The translations under genes and the position numbers were made by a program. The notes beneath the pieces were generated by a model. The model ran no database searches. It had not been told where the DNA came from and was given only the letters and a program-made list of their open reading frames with translations. This document shows, piece by piece, positions 1 to 7,390 of a DNA stretch of 40,822 nucleotides (position 1 is its first letter; each line of letters starts with the position of its first letter). The DNA is from SZAS-79 sp031376265. Its GTDB lineage: Bacteria; Pseudomonadota; Gammaproteobacteria; Burkholderiales; SG8-39. The stretch covers positions 1 to 40,822 of the forward strand of contig JANMDK010000363.1 of assembly GCA_031376265.1 (NCBI GenBank). The letters are read 5' to 3'.

Positions 1-1
1 G

Positions 2-346
2 AACGAGGCGCTGGCGCGCGCCGCGCGCAGCCATTCGGAAGACATGGCCGCGACCGGCCAAATGAGCCACAACTCGCGCGACGGCACGCCGCCGCACGTG
101 CGCGTCGAGCGCGCCGGCTACGACTACGGCGCGACCGCCGAGAACATCGCCCAGGGCCAGCCGACGCCCGAAGCGGCGATGGGCGCCTGGCTCGCGAGCG
201 CCGGCCACTGCGCCAACCTCATGAACGCCGAGTACACGGAGATGGCCGTGGCCATGGCGAGCAACCGCCGCGGCCCGATGGGTACTTACTGGACGATGGT
301 CTTCGGCACGCCGATCCGGGCAACTTCGCGGCCCGCGCGCCGCTGA
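2..346 (+). CDS. CAP-domain (SCP/YkwD-like) protein, 5' partial
   Basis: The reading frame is open from base 2 to a TGA at 344-346, so the N-terminus lies outside the window. The visible 114 residues match the C-terminal half of a CAP/SCP domain: a conserved His after MSH, the ENIAQG segment, a W near the GAW motif, and the second conserved region with GHCANLMN and a YWTMVFG ending. CAP proteins of this bacterial YkwD type are usually exported; any signal peptide would be upstream of the window. Function within the family is variable and cannot be assigned. The next gene starts on the very next base, which suggests co-transcription. Confidence 0.85.
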   Translation, partial: NEALARAARSHSEDMAATGQMSHNSRDGTPPHVRVERAGYDYGATAENIAQGQPTPEAAMGAWLASAGHCANLMNAEYTEMAVAMASNRRGPMGTYWTMVFGTPIRATSRPARR

Positions 347-724
347 ATGTCGCTGCTGATCCTGCTTGCCGCCGCTTTAGTGGGAGCCCTCGCGGGCTTC
401 TTTGCGGCCACCCGCCTCTTCCATGGCGATCGCGTGCCGAAGGTGGTGATCGCAATCCTCGTTGTGCCCGCCCTGCTCGCGGCAGCCGCGACCAACGCCA
501 CGCAGCGCCTGCTCGACTCGGGCCTCGCTTTCGAAACGGTGGACTTCCTGGAACGCTCCAGCTACTTCGTCTTCGGATTCGCAGCGACGTCCGCATGGGT
601 CCTGCTGACGCCTTCGAAGCTGCGGTGGTTCCTGGCGGCGCTCGTCCCGATCGCATTGTTCGAGCCGCTGCGCATTGGGATTGCCCTGCTCGCCTGGGCT
701 CTGAGGCGATTGGGAACGTGGTGA
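347..724 (+). CDS. small integral membrane protein, unknown function
   Basis: This 125-residue ORF begins with ATG immediately after the stop codon of the CAP-domain gene, so the two are probably translated from one message. The sequence is strongly hydrophobic, with likely membrane segments near residues 1-20, 30-45, 62-85 and 90-120, and charged residues only in short loops. I recognise no family motif. It is accepted as a gene because of the tight coupling and the clean alternation of hydrophobic segments and Arg/Lys-bearing loops. An alternative reading on the opposite strand shows only shadow-like Arg-rich protein. Confidence 0.65.
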   Translation: MSLLILLAAALVGALAGFFAATRLFHGDRVPKVVIAILVVPALLAAAATNATQRLLDSGLAFETVDFLERSSYFVFGFAATSAWVLLTPSKLRWFLAALVPIALFEPLRIGIALLAWALRRLGTW

Positions 725-739
725 ATAAACGAGCCCCAT

Positions 740-755
740 GTAGGACATCTCCTGC
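740..755. promoter_or_regulatory. inverted repeat GTAGG-N6-CCTGC upstream of the 862 gene
   Basis: GTAGG at 740-744 and CCTGC at 751-755 are separated by six bases. The centre is about 114 bases before the ATG at 862. Two near copies occur at 12865-12880 and 14911-14926, also roughly 90-115 bases before small exported or membrane protein genes. A transcription-factor site is inferred; no factor is identified. Confidence 0.4.
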
Positions 756-861
756 ATGGATCGCAGGCTCACCCTGACAGAAACCTGTCCTCCGCGGCGC
801 CATCATGAGTCACAGGGGCTGAACACACAGCCCGTTTACTCACTTTGCCAGGAGTTGCACC

Positions 862-1272
862 ATGAACCTCAAAACCACCACGATTGCAGCAGCCATTGCG
901 ATGGGCCTCGTCTGCGGGACGGCCTCGGCGCAGATCACCACGTCGCCGAATTCGAACAAGGCGCAGAACTCCGATATGCGCACGCAGAGCGGCAGTTACC
1001 CGTATGCCGTCTATCCGGACGGTTCGCCCGCCACCGGGACGTACATGTATTCGGACGGGAGGTATGTCTATTCGACCCCGCCGTCGATGCCGGACGGGAC
1101 TGTCTGGGTCGTCCCGGCGCCGAGCATGAGCGAGCCGGTCGCGGGCCGCCGCAACGTTTATGTGCCGAACACAATCACCACCACCCCCAACCCGAACCGG
1201 GTGCAGAACAACGGCGTGCCGACGCAGTACGACACGTGGTACATCTGGCGCGAGGAAATGCTCCCGTACTAA
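862..1272 (+). CDS. exported small protein with repeated TT-x-PN-x-N motif
   Basis: The 136-residue product starts at ATG 862 behind a good ribosome site (AGGAG about 8 bases upstream). Residues 1-23 form a typical signal peptide ending in TASA, so the mature protein is expected in the periplasm or outside. The mature part is Tyr/Pro/Thr-rich. It carries a related segment twice: ITTSPNSNKAQNS just after the cleavage site and ITTTPNPNRVQNNG near the C-terminus, suggesting an internal duplication bracketing a central Tyr/Gly-rich stretch. No enzymatic motif is visible. The gene stands alone: an inverted repeat lies 110 bases upstream and an intrinsic terminator directly follows. Function unknown. 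Confidence 0.7.
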   Translation: MNLKTTTIAAAIAMGLVCGTASAQITTSPNSNKAQNSDMRTQSGSYPYAVYPDGSPATGTYMYSDGRYVYSTPPSMPDGTVWVVPAPSMSEPVAGRRNVYVPNTITTTPNPNRVQNNGVPTQYDTWYIWREEMLPY

Positions 1273-1302
1273 GGGATAAGCCGGCCGCGCATTAGACGGC
1301 AG

Positions 1303-1343
1303 CAAACGAAACGCGGAAGCCTCCCCTTCCGCGTTTTGTTTTT
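1303..1343 (+). terminator. intrinsic terminator after the 862 gene
   Basis: A stem of AACGCGGAAG (1310-1319) pairs with CTTCCGCGTT (1326-1335) around a six-base pyrimidine-rich loop and runs into a T-rich tract ending at 1343. Flanking A and T bases can extend the stem. It lies 31 bases after the stop codon of the 862 gene. Confidence 0.85.
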
Positions 1344-1450
1344 AGGGGCGGATGTAGGAAGTCGTCTGACTGCAACCAGGGGACGTTGCCCGATACAGCA
1401 AAAAAAGGCGCGCCGTTACGATTCGCTACACATTTCAAGGGACAACCAAC

Positions 1451-1774
1451 GTGAACGCATCAACCGAAGGAAGCAGCTGTACCGATTGCCTGGGGCTCAT
1501 CAGCGCCTCCATGCAGCCGACCCGCGCGCACCCGTACCTCGTGTTCTCGGGAACCTCGCGGGAAACCGGCGCGCGCCAGTTCAATTGCCTGCTCTGCAGG
1601 TCGACGTTCTCGTTCGAGACGCAGCACGCGGGCGTCGACTCGGCGGTGGACGAGATCACCATTGTGCGTGCCGGGAGCCCAAAGGCCGAAAGCGCGGGGG
1701 GCGAAGACGCTACCGGGGAGTTCCATCCTCTGCCCAAGTGTCCCGACAACGAGGGCACCGGGGGGCAGGCGTGA
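1451..1774 (+). CDS. small protein with two CxxC pairs (zinc-ribbon-like)
   Basis: The start is GTG 1451, preceded by AAGGGA about 9 bases upstream; this gives 107 residues. Two cysteine pairs, C-T-D-C near residue 10 and C-L-L-C near residue 46, are spaced as in a four-cysteine zinc ribbon, and the stretch between them holds hydrophobic and aromatic residues. The C-terminal 35 residues are Gly/Glu-rich and look disordered. There is no signal peptide, so the protein is probably cytoplasmic. The stop codon overlaps the GTG start of the next gene (GTGA), a typical translational coupling. I do not recognise a named family; metal binding is inferred from the cysteine spacing alone. Confidence 0.6.
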   Translation: MNASTEGSSCTDCLGLISASMQPTRAHPYLVFSGTSRETGARQFNCLLCRSTFSFETQHAGVDSAVDEITIVRAGSPKAESAGGEDATGEFHPLPKCPDNEGTGGQA

Positions 1775-2121
1775 ATTCCGCCGAAACCGTGGCGGCCTAC
1801 AACGCCGGTCTCGGCAACATCCGGATCTGCATCGAGACGAGGCTCGAGGAAGCGGGCGCACGCATTGAAGGCGCCAGCATCGCCCATCCCGCCTGGCCCG
1901 CCGATGGCGCGCCGCCGGAGTTCCTGCGAATGGCCGTCGTCCCGGTGGGCTGCCCCCGCATCGACGTGGTCTTTTCGGCGAGGGAGATCGCTGCCTGCAA
2001 CTGGGGCGTGACCTCCGACGACGTGTCGGACAAGATCAACTACATCGTCGCGGAGTACCGCGAGTGCAAGGAAAGCCTTCGCGCCACGATGTACCGGCCC
2101 GTGTTCGGAACCCCGGTTTAG
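1771..2121 (+). CDS. conserved-looking protein of unknown function, coupled to the CxxC protein
   Basis: This 116-residue ORF starts at GTG 1771, overlapping the previous stop codon by three bases. The same frame is open upstream to 1336, but that part reads through the preceding gene in an Arg-rich shadow register, so the GTG is preferred. The product has two cysteines in the later half (C near AACNW and near YRECK), no signal peptide and no membrane segment, and it ends in a helical EYRECKESLRATMY segment. No known motif was found. The overlap with the two-CxxC protein suggests the pair works together or at least is made together. Confidence 0.55.
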   Translation: MNSAETVAAYNAGLGNIRICIETRLEEAGARIEGASIAHPAWPADGAPPEFLRMAVVPVGCPRIDVVFSAREIAACNWGVTSDDVSDKINYIVAEYRECKESLRATMYRPVFGTPV

Positions 2122-2210
2122 CCGCTTCCCAGAAAAAACCAATAGGCGATAACTTCGCCGATGTGGTCCGCCGCTTGCTTGTATCCTGAAAACAACTTGA
2201 GGGAGATCAA

Positions 2211-3176
2211 ATGAGCAGGCAGCTGCGGCAGGCAATTGGCATCGTTGGGATTCTCGCACTCTGGTCGTGCCTGGCCTTCGGGCAGGCCTACCCGTCCAAG
2301 CCGGTGCACGTCATCGTGCCGGCAGGCGCCGGCGGCGGCGACGACTTCGCCGCTCGCCTCATGGCCAACAAGATGGGCGAGATGCTCGGCCAGCAGTTCG
2401 TCATCGAGAACCGCCCGGGCGCCGGCGGATCGATCGGCCAGACGCTGGTGGCCAAGGCGGCGCCGGACGGCTATACCCTGCTGCTTGCAGGCGGCTCGAT
2501 GGCCGGCGCGCGTTTCGCCAATGCGAGCGTCACCTACGACCTGCAGCGCGATTTCACGCCGATCTCGCTGATCGAAGTCTCCCCCTTCGCGCTCATCGTT
2601 GCGAAGACGGTCCCCGCGAACAACGTCAGGGAGCTGATCGCGCTGGCCAAGGGCAAGCCCGGCAGGATGACCTTCGCCACGCTCGGCGCCGGCCAGATCC
2701 CTTATTGGAGCGCGATGCTTTTCAACAGCTCGGCCGGGATCGACGTGGTCGAAATCCCCTACAAGGGCGCCGCCGAAGCCGCGCTCGACGTGGTCACCGG
2801 ACGGGTCGATTACCACTTCACCCCGGTGGTGGTCGCCCAGACCCACAAGGACAAGGTGCGCGTGCTGGCGGTGACCTCGATCACCCGCTCGGAGTTGTTT
2901 CCCGAGGTCCCGGCCATGGCCGAAGCCGGGCTGCCCGGTTACGAAATGCCGTCGTGGCGCAGCTTCATGGGCCCGGCCGGCATGAGCCGCGACGTGGTCA
3001 ACACCCTCAACGCAACGATGGTGCGCGCCCTCGCCTCCCCGGACGTGCGCGAGAAATTCATCAAGGGCGGCTCGGTGCCGATGTCGAGTACGCCGGAAGA
3101 ACTCAGGAAACGCTACGAGCACTGGACGGGCATCTTCGGCAAGATCGCAAAGGATGCGAACCTCAAGCCGATGTAG
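2211..3176 (+). CDS. Bug/TctC-family tricarboxylate-type substrate-binding protein
   Basis: The 321-residue product has a signal peptide (residues 1-24, ending LAFGQA) and the Bug hallmarks. After the YPSKPVHVIVPAGAGGG opening come the FVIENRPGAGGSIG loop, the AAPDGYTLL segment, the IPYKGAAEA ligand-loop motif and a C-terminal FGKIAKDANLKP end. Bug proteins are periplasmic receptors for carboxylates, often for tripartite (TctABC) transporters. No TctA or TctB membrane subunit is nearby, so it is an orphan receptor, as is common in Burkholderiales. The start is supported by GGGAGAT about 8 bases upstream. The ligand cannot be predicted. A second, divergent family member lies at 23717-24673. 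Confidence 0.93.
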   Translation: MSRQLRQAIGIVGILALWSCLAFGQAYPSKPVHVIVPAGAGGGDDFAARLMANKMGEMLGQQFVIENRPGAGGSIGQTLVAKAAPDGYTLLLAGGSMAGARFANASVTYDLQRDFTPISLIEVSPFALIVAKTVPANNVRELIALAKGKPGRMTFATLGAGQIPYWSAMLFNSSAGIDVVEIPYKGAAEAALDVVTGRVDYHFTPVVVAQTHKDKVRVLAVTSITRSELFPEVPAMAEAGLPGYEMPSWRSFMGPAGMSRDVVNTLNATMVRALASPDVREKFIKGGSVPMSSTPEELRKRYEHWTGIFGKIAKDANLKPM

Positions 3177-3215
3177 GCCCTCGCGATGCTGGGTGGTTGA
3201 CCCGGTAGCAGCCAA

Positions 3216-3237
3216 TCGGGGACAGACCACGATTAAA
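3216..3237 (+). repeat. REP-like half element, GGGGACAGACCACG type
   Basis: A single arm CGGGGACAGACCACGATTAAA without its inverted partner. It shares the opening GGGG-x-CAG and the A/T-rich 3' end with the paired palindromes elsewhere in the window (6302, 8443, 15903, 23201, 29383, 34835). It abuts the 53-base repeat at 3240. Confidence 0.55.
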
Positions 3238-3239
3238 TG

Positions 3240-3292
3240 TACCGGCACCGATACACCAACTGGCAGGAGAGCCGATAACGGCGCGCTTCTCC
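3240..3292 (+). repeat. 53-base dispersed repeat, copy 1
   Basis: The segment matches 8502-8554 at 48 of 53 positions by eye. Both copies contain the same core (ACACCAACTGGCAGGAGAGCC) bracketed by short hairpins and both directly follow a REP-like arm. In copy 2 the first hairpin, TATCGG-CA-CCGATA, is perfect; here one base differs. No coding role is apparent: it lies between the 3' ends of two convergent genes. Confidence 0.65.
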
Positions 3293-3327
3293 TGAATAAA
3301 TTGTTGAAGATTCCGATTCCGCCCTGA

Positions 3328-4392
3328 TTATTTCTTTTCTTCGTCGCTCCTGCCGCGCCGGCCCTTCTTGGCATCGGCGGTCGGCGCGGTCTTGTCGGGA
3401 TCGAGCTTGTCGGCTTCGGCTTTGGCTTCGGCTTTCGCCGTCTCGGCTTTCTCTGACTCGGCCTTGGCTGTCGCCGCTTTCGATGCGGCGGCCTTGGCTG
3501 CTTCGACTTTCGCGGCCTCCACTTTCGCAGCCTCGACCTTCGCAGCTTCGGCTTTGGCAGCTTCAGCTTTTGCCGCAGCGGCCTTGGCGGCCTCGATCTT
3601 GGCGGCTTCGGCTTTCGCAATTTCCGCTTTCGCGGCTTCTGCCTTCGCAGCTTCGGCTTTGGCTGACGCGGCCTTCGCGGCTTCGGCTTTCGCGGCCTCC
3701 GCCTTCGCAGTTTCCTGTTTAACGGCTTCCGCTCGTTCTGCATCTGCCTTTGCTTTGGCAGCCTCGGCTCTCGCTGTTTCTGCTTTCGCCGCCTCGGCTT
3801 TCGCCGCTTCCGCCTTCGCAGTGGCTGCCTTCGCCGCTTCGGCTTTCGCGGCCTCCGTCCTGGCGTTTTCCTGTTTCGCCGCTTCGGCCCTCGCAGCCTC
3901 CGCTTTTGCAGCCTCGGCCTTCGCGGCGTCGGCCCTCGCTGACGCGGCCGTGGCGGCCTCTGCTTTCGCTGCCTCGGCCTTCACAGCTTCCTGTTTCGCG
4001 GCTTCGGCGCGCGCTGCATCGCCTTTGGCTTTTGCGGCGTCGGCCTTGGCAGCTTCGGCTTTGGCGGCTTCGGCCCTGGCGGACTCCGCTTTCGCTGCCT
4101 CCGCCTTGGCGGCTTCCGCCTTGGCAGTGGCCGCCTTCGCGGCGTCGGCTTTCGCAGCCTCCGCTCTCGCGGCTTCGACCTTCGCTGCTTCGGTCCTGGC
4201 TGCTGCGGCTTTCGCAGCTTCGACTTTCGCCGCGTCTGCCTTGGCCGCTTCGATTTTTGCGGCTTCGGCTTTCGCGCTCGCCGCCTTGGCGGCTTCTGCA
4301 GCGGCGGCATCAGCGGCTCTTGCTTCGCCTTTGCCAGGCCCGCCCCTTCGGCCTTCGCCGCGCGACTCGTCGCCCTTGGCGCTGGCAGCCTT
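3328..4392 (-). pseudogene. frame-shifted C-terminal EAAKA-repeat tail of the FecR/DUF6600-type protein
   Basis: From about 4392 down to a TAA at 3328-3330 the minus strand is open in a frame one base off from the main FecR ORF. It reads as about 350 residues of Ala/Lys/Glu five-residue repeats (EAAKA and variants) ending in a basic-acidic tail with GRRGRSDEEKK. In the 744-residue ORF the same DNA gives an implausible Pro/Arg/Lys-rich translation. The break can be placed at 4388-4394: on the coding strand GAAGCTGCAAGG lacks one A relative to the neighbouring GCAAAGG-type units. Adding one base joins the two frames into a protein of about 962 residues. It could be a real mutation, programmed slippage or a sequencing/assembly error in repetitive DNA. 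Confidence 0.7.
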
Positions 4393-4530
4393 GCAGCTTC
4401 CGCTTTCATTGCATCGCCTTTCGAGGCTGCGGCTTTGGCTGCATCTGCTTTGGCCGCGTCTGCTTTGGCTGCGTCTGCTTTAGCGGCATCGGCTTTTGCC
4501 GCTTCCACTTTTGCCGCTTCCGGATCTGCG
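3415..4530 (-). repeat. coding 15-base tandem repeats (EAAKA units)
   Basis: The tract consists of imperfect 15-base units that encode Glu-Ala-Ala-Lys-Ala-like pentapeptides on the minus strand, with substitutions such as Q, R, D, T, S and V. The units are diverged at the DNA level, so this is an old, selected protein repeat rather than a recent satellite. The repeat also creates a long open but meaningless Ala/Ser/Phe frame on the plus strand. Confidence 0.85.
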
Positions 4531-6215
4531 CGCGCTGCTTCCGGGCGCGCGCCGTCCCTGCGGCCGGCATCGGCCCTTCGCGCGTCGCCCGACCTTGCGC
4601 CCGGCGCGGTCGCCGGCGGCGCAGCGGTTGGCGCCGGCGCCTGAGCGGCGGTGACCACAGCGGGTGCGGCCGAAGCCGCGGGTTGCAACTGGGCGCGCTT
4701 GGCCGGGTCGATCGGCACCCCTGGCGTCGCTGCGAGCTGCGACTGCTGCGCCGCGAACGCCGGCGGCGCAGGTGGCGGCGCGGTCCGCGCGATCACATTG
4801 CGCTGGCGCCCGGGCGGCCGTGTGCCGGCAACCGGCGCGCCTGAGCCCTGGACGCTCTGCTGCACGGGCGCGACCGCGGCGACCGCCGCCACTGGCGCAG
4901 CCACTGCCGCTTCCTTGGCCACCGGTACCGCGGCCTTCGCGACAGGCTGCGACTGCACGAACGCCTGGGCCGGGACGGCAATCAATGCGCCCGGAACTCG
5001 CTGGTTCGCGTAGGTGACGTTGGTCACGTTCGTGGTGCGGTTGACGATCGTGGTGTTGTAGATATTGGTGATCGTCGCCGGCGCGACCACGGTGTTGCTG
5101 CGATTGACGCGATCGAAATAGCCGCGGCTCACCGGATACGAAGGCCGGTAAACCTCTTTCGGCGCGAGCGGGAACCATCCGATCGCCGCGGCGATCGCGG
5201 TGCCCACTGCGGAGGCCAGCTGCAGGTTCCGCCCATCGACGAAGCCGACAAGCGCAGGCGCATAGACGGCCTGCTCGCGCTGCGGGCCCGGGACCCAGAC
5301 CCACGAGCCGCGCAAGTTGGCCCAGCGCCCGTAGTGGGACACGGCATAGCCCCACGGCGCGTCGTCCACCCAGGTCCAGCCCCACGGGTCGACCCACGAC
5401 CAGTGGCCGTCGCGATACGGCGTCCACCCGGACGCGACACGCGAGGGCCGCCAGACATTGCCGTAGTCCTGGTCGGTGCCCCAGGTCCCGTAGGCATCGA
5501 GTTCCTCGTAGCCGACCACGTCCGGCGAAACGTAACGCGCCGAACGCGAAGTCTCGATCCGGCGGTCGCGCTCGCGCGCCCAGCGGTCGAGGTCGTCGTC
5601 ACGGTACTTCGCAAGCCGGTCGTAGTCGTTGAGGCTGGTGCCGTAGAAGCGATAGCCCTGGCCCGCGGCCACCGCGTACGAGCCGCGCTCGCCATAGAGT
5701 TCGGCGCGGCCGCTTTGCACCGCGACCGAAGTCGCGTCTTCATTGGGATCCGAGTCGATCCGGTATTCGCCGGCGCGGCGCATCGACACGGCGAGATTCG
5801 GCGTGTTCACCTCGAACGCCTGGTTTGCGCCCATTCGGCGCACGCGCACCTTGAGCGTGCCGCGATCGAGCTCGAGTTGCGCGATCCGGTCGTCGAGGTT
5901 CGACAGCACCAGGCTGGTCGAGGGTCCGAGGCGGATCGCCGCTCCGCCGACCTGCAGCTCTGCGCGGGATCCGGCATCCACCCACAGGCGATCGCCGCTC
6001 GTAAGCGGCCGGTTGACCACGGCGCGCACCCACTCGGATTGCCCGGCCGGCGAGAAGATCACCGTGCCGCTGATGAAGCTCAGGCGCGCCGCGCGCAAAG
6101 GCGGTTCAGCCGCGGCAAGACCGCTTAAGGCAACGAGCGCGATCCCGACCAGGAGGGCGACGGCCCTCGTACGGGTAACGATGTAGTTCATGGCAGACTC
6201 GATGAAGGAGGTCAT
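3981..6215 (-). CDS. exported FecR-domain / DUF6600-type protein, frameshifted at its 3' part
   Basis: As it reads, the ORF has 744 residues. A start at ATG 6191 (residue 9) places the signal peptide best (ending LSGLAAAE); the longer start at 6215 cannot be excluded because neither has a clear ribosome site. Residues about 45-165 form a FecR-like beta domain (SGTVIFSPAG, NRPLTSGDRLWVDAGSRAEL, and GRAELYGERGSY further on). Residues about 235-330 carry a Trp/Tyr/Gly-rich DUF6600-type segment (WTPYRDGHWSWVDPWGWTWV). A Pro/Ala-rich linker (about 400-560) leads into EAAKA repeats. From residue about 608 the frame is wrong because of a one-base loss near 4391; the true tail is the separate 3328-4392 entry. 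No FecI or FecA gene is adjacent, so classical iron signalling is unlikely. A periplasmic structural or surface role is inferred. Confidence 0.85.
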   Translation of the reverse strand: MTSFIESAMNYIVTRTRAVALLVGIALVALSGLAAAEPPLRAARLSFISGTVIFSPAGQSEWVRAVVNRPLTSGDRLWVDAGSRAELQVGGAAIRLGPSTSLVLSNLDDRIAQLELDRGTLKVRVRRMGANQAFEVNTPNLAVSMRRAGEYRIDSDPNEDATSVAVQSGRAELYGERGSYAVAAGQGYRFYGTSLNDYDRLAKYRDDDLDRWARERDRRIETSRSARYVSPDVVGYEELDAYGTWGTDQDYGNVWRPSRVASGWTPYRDGHWSWVDPWGWTWVDDAPWGYAVSHYGRWANLRGSWVWVPGPQREQAVYAPALVGFVDGRNLQLASAVGTAIAAAIGWFPLAPKEVYRPSYPVSRGYFDRVNRSNTVVAPATITNIYNTTIVNRTTNVTNVTYANQRVPGALIAVPAQAFVQSQPVAKAAVPVAKEAAVAAPVAAVAAVAPVQQSVQGSGAPVAGTRPPGRQRNVIARTAPPPAPPAFAAQQSQLAATPGVPIDPAKRAQLQPAASAAPAVVTAAQAPAPTAAPPATAPGARSGDARRADAGRRDGARPEAARADPEAAKVEAAKADAAKADAAKADAAKADAAKAAASKGDAMKAEAARLPAPRATSRAAKAEGAGLAKAKQEPLMPPLQKPPRRRARKPKPQKSKRPRQTRRKSKLRKPQQPGPKQRRSKPRERRLRKPTPRRRPLPRRKPPRRRQRKRSPPGPKPPKPKLPRPTPQKPKAMQRAPKPRNRKL

Positions 6216-6301
6216 ATCGCGACATCGTCTGCCGAACCCGCGAATTTGGCTGTGCGCAACCGTACAAAGGCCGCCGCCGATAAATGGCGCTCAATTGGTG
6301 G

Positions 6302-6359
6302 ATAAATGGGGTCAGAGTCGATTTATGGGTTTTCGCAAATCGACTCTGACCCAATTTAT
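6302..6359. repeat. REP-like palindrome, GGGTCAGAGTCGATTT type
   Basis: The arms AAATGGGGTCAGAGTCGATTT region (6304-6324) and its inverted partner (6338-6358) are separated by 13 bases. The right arm ends at the TAA stop codon of livM, so the element sits directly at the 3' end of that gene and could act as a 3' stem-loop for its mRNA. Confidence 0.8.
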
Positions 6360-7315
6360 TTTCGCAGCCGCTTCAATAACCCTGCCACCCCGGTCGGCAT
6401 GAGATGCAGGCAAGCGATCACGGCGACGCCGTAGATCGCGAGCACCGCGGGCGTCTTGACCGACTGCGCCACGGTGCCGGCGAAAAGCAGGATCACCTGG
6501 AGGAAGATCGCGCCGTAAATCGCGCCGCTCAAGGACGCGAGGCCGCCGACGGCGGCGCCGATCAGGAAGCCGAGCGAAACGAAAATTCCCGCGGGCGCCG
6601 CGTAAAGCAGCGCCATCGCCGACAGCGCGCCCGCAAGCCCGGTGTACATCGTGCTGATGCCGAAAGTCAGCGTCTTGTAGAACGCGGTATTGACGCCCAT
6701 CGCCTGCGCGCCGAGCGGATGGTCGCGCACCGCAACGATCGCGCGGCCGATGCGGCCGCCGAGCAGGTTCGACGCGGTGATGAAAGACAACACCAGCACC
6801 AGCAGCGCAAGGAGGAAGATCCACTGATCGTAAGTGAGCGGCAATCCAAACGGTACCGCCGGCCGGTCGATCCCAAGGCCCTGGCTGCCGCCGGTCCAAC
6901 TGGCGATGCCCTTGTAGTTCGCCAGTTCCGGCGTCACGCCGGCCAGCGCGAAAGTGGCCATCGCGAGATGCATGCCCTCCAATCTCATCACCGGCAACGC
7001 GAACAACACACCCGCGACCAGGCACACAACTCCGGCGACCGGCAGCGCGGCCCAATGCGGGACCGCGAAGAACACCATGAGGATCGCGGCCGTGTAAGCG
7101 CCCAGGGTGAAGAACGCGCCATGGCCGAGCGACACCTGGCCGTTGTAGCCGGTCACGATGTTGATGCCGAGCAGCGCAATCGCGTAGACCACGACGTTGG
7201 TGAGCTTGAAGAGCTGGAAATCGCTGAGCAGCGCCGGCATTGCGCAGGCGAAAACCAGCAGGAGGAAAAGTCCGGCAGCCTTGCTGTTTCGCACGCCGGG
7301 GGTCGGAATCGCCAT
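6356..7315 (-). CDS. livM: branched-chain amino acid ABC transporter permease, LivM type
   Basis: The product (319 residues from ATG 7315; 333 if ATG 7357 is used) is a polytopic membrane protein with the LivM signature: GYNGQVSLGHGAFFTLGAY near the first third, AVRDHPLGAQAMGVN in the cytoplasmic coupling loop, and a final RLRK. ATG 7315 is preferred because a weak AGCAGG site precedes it and because the extra residues are not conserved-looking. LivM normally works with LivH, two ATPases (LivG, LivF) and a binding protein. None of these is in the window, so this is an orphan or remote subunit. The TAA stop coincides with the edge of the REP-like element at 6302. Confidence 0.9.
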   Translation of the reverse strand: MAIPTPGVRNSKAAGLFLLLVFACAMPALLSDFQLFKLTNVVVYAIALLGINIVTGYNGQVSLGHGAFFTLGAYTAAILMVFFAVPHWAALPVAGVVCLVAGVLFALPVMRLEGMHLAMATFALAGVTPELANYKGIASWTGGSQGLGIDRPAVPFGLPLTYDQWIFLLALLVLVLSFITASNLLGGRIGRAIVAVRDHPLGAQAMGVNTAFYKTLTFGISTMYTGLAGALSAMALLYAAPAGIFVSLGFLIGAAVGGLASLSGAIYGAIFLQVILLFAGTVAQSVKTPAVLAIYGVAVIACLHLMPTGVAGLLKRLRK

Positions 7316-7390
7316 TCGGGCCTGCTTCTCGATTGAACCGGACGGGATTATTGGCATAAAGTCCGGCTACAACTATAAGGAGACAATCGA

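Noticed and set aside
2118..3743. 541-residue minus-strand Pro/Arg/Lys-rich ORF
   Set aside because: It covers the Bug gene on the other strand and the wrong frame of the EAAKA repeats; composition is shadow-like.
3368..4483. 371-residue plus-strand ORF of Ala/Ser/Phe repeats
   Set aside because: It is the antisense reading of the EAAKA-coding repeats; no start context or domain, and the opposite strand carries FecR and DUF6600-type domains upstream in the same gene.
3415..4530. Apparent CRISPR-like periodic repeats
   Set aside because: The 15-base units are coding, imperfect and lack spacers, leader and cas genes.
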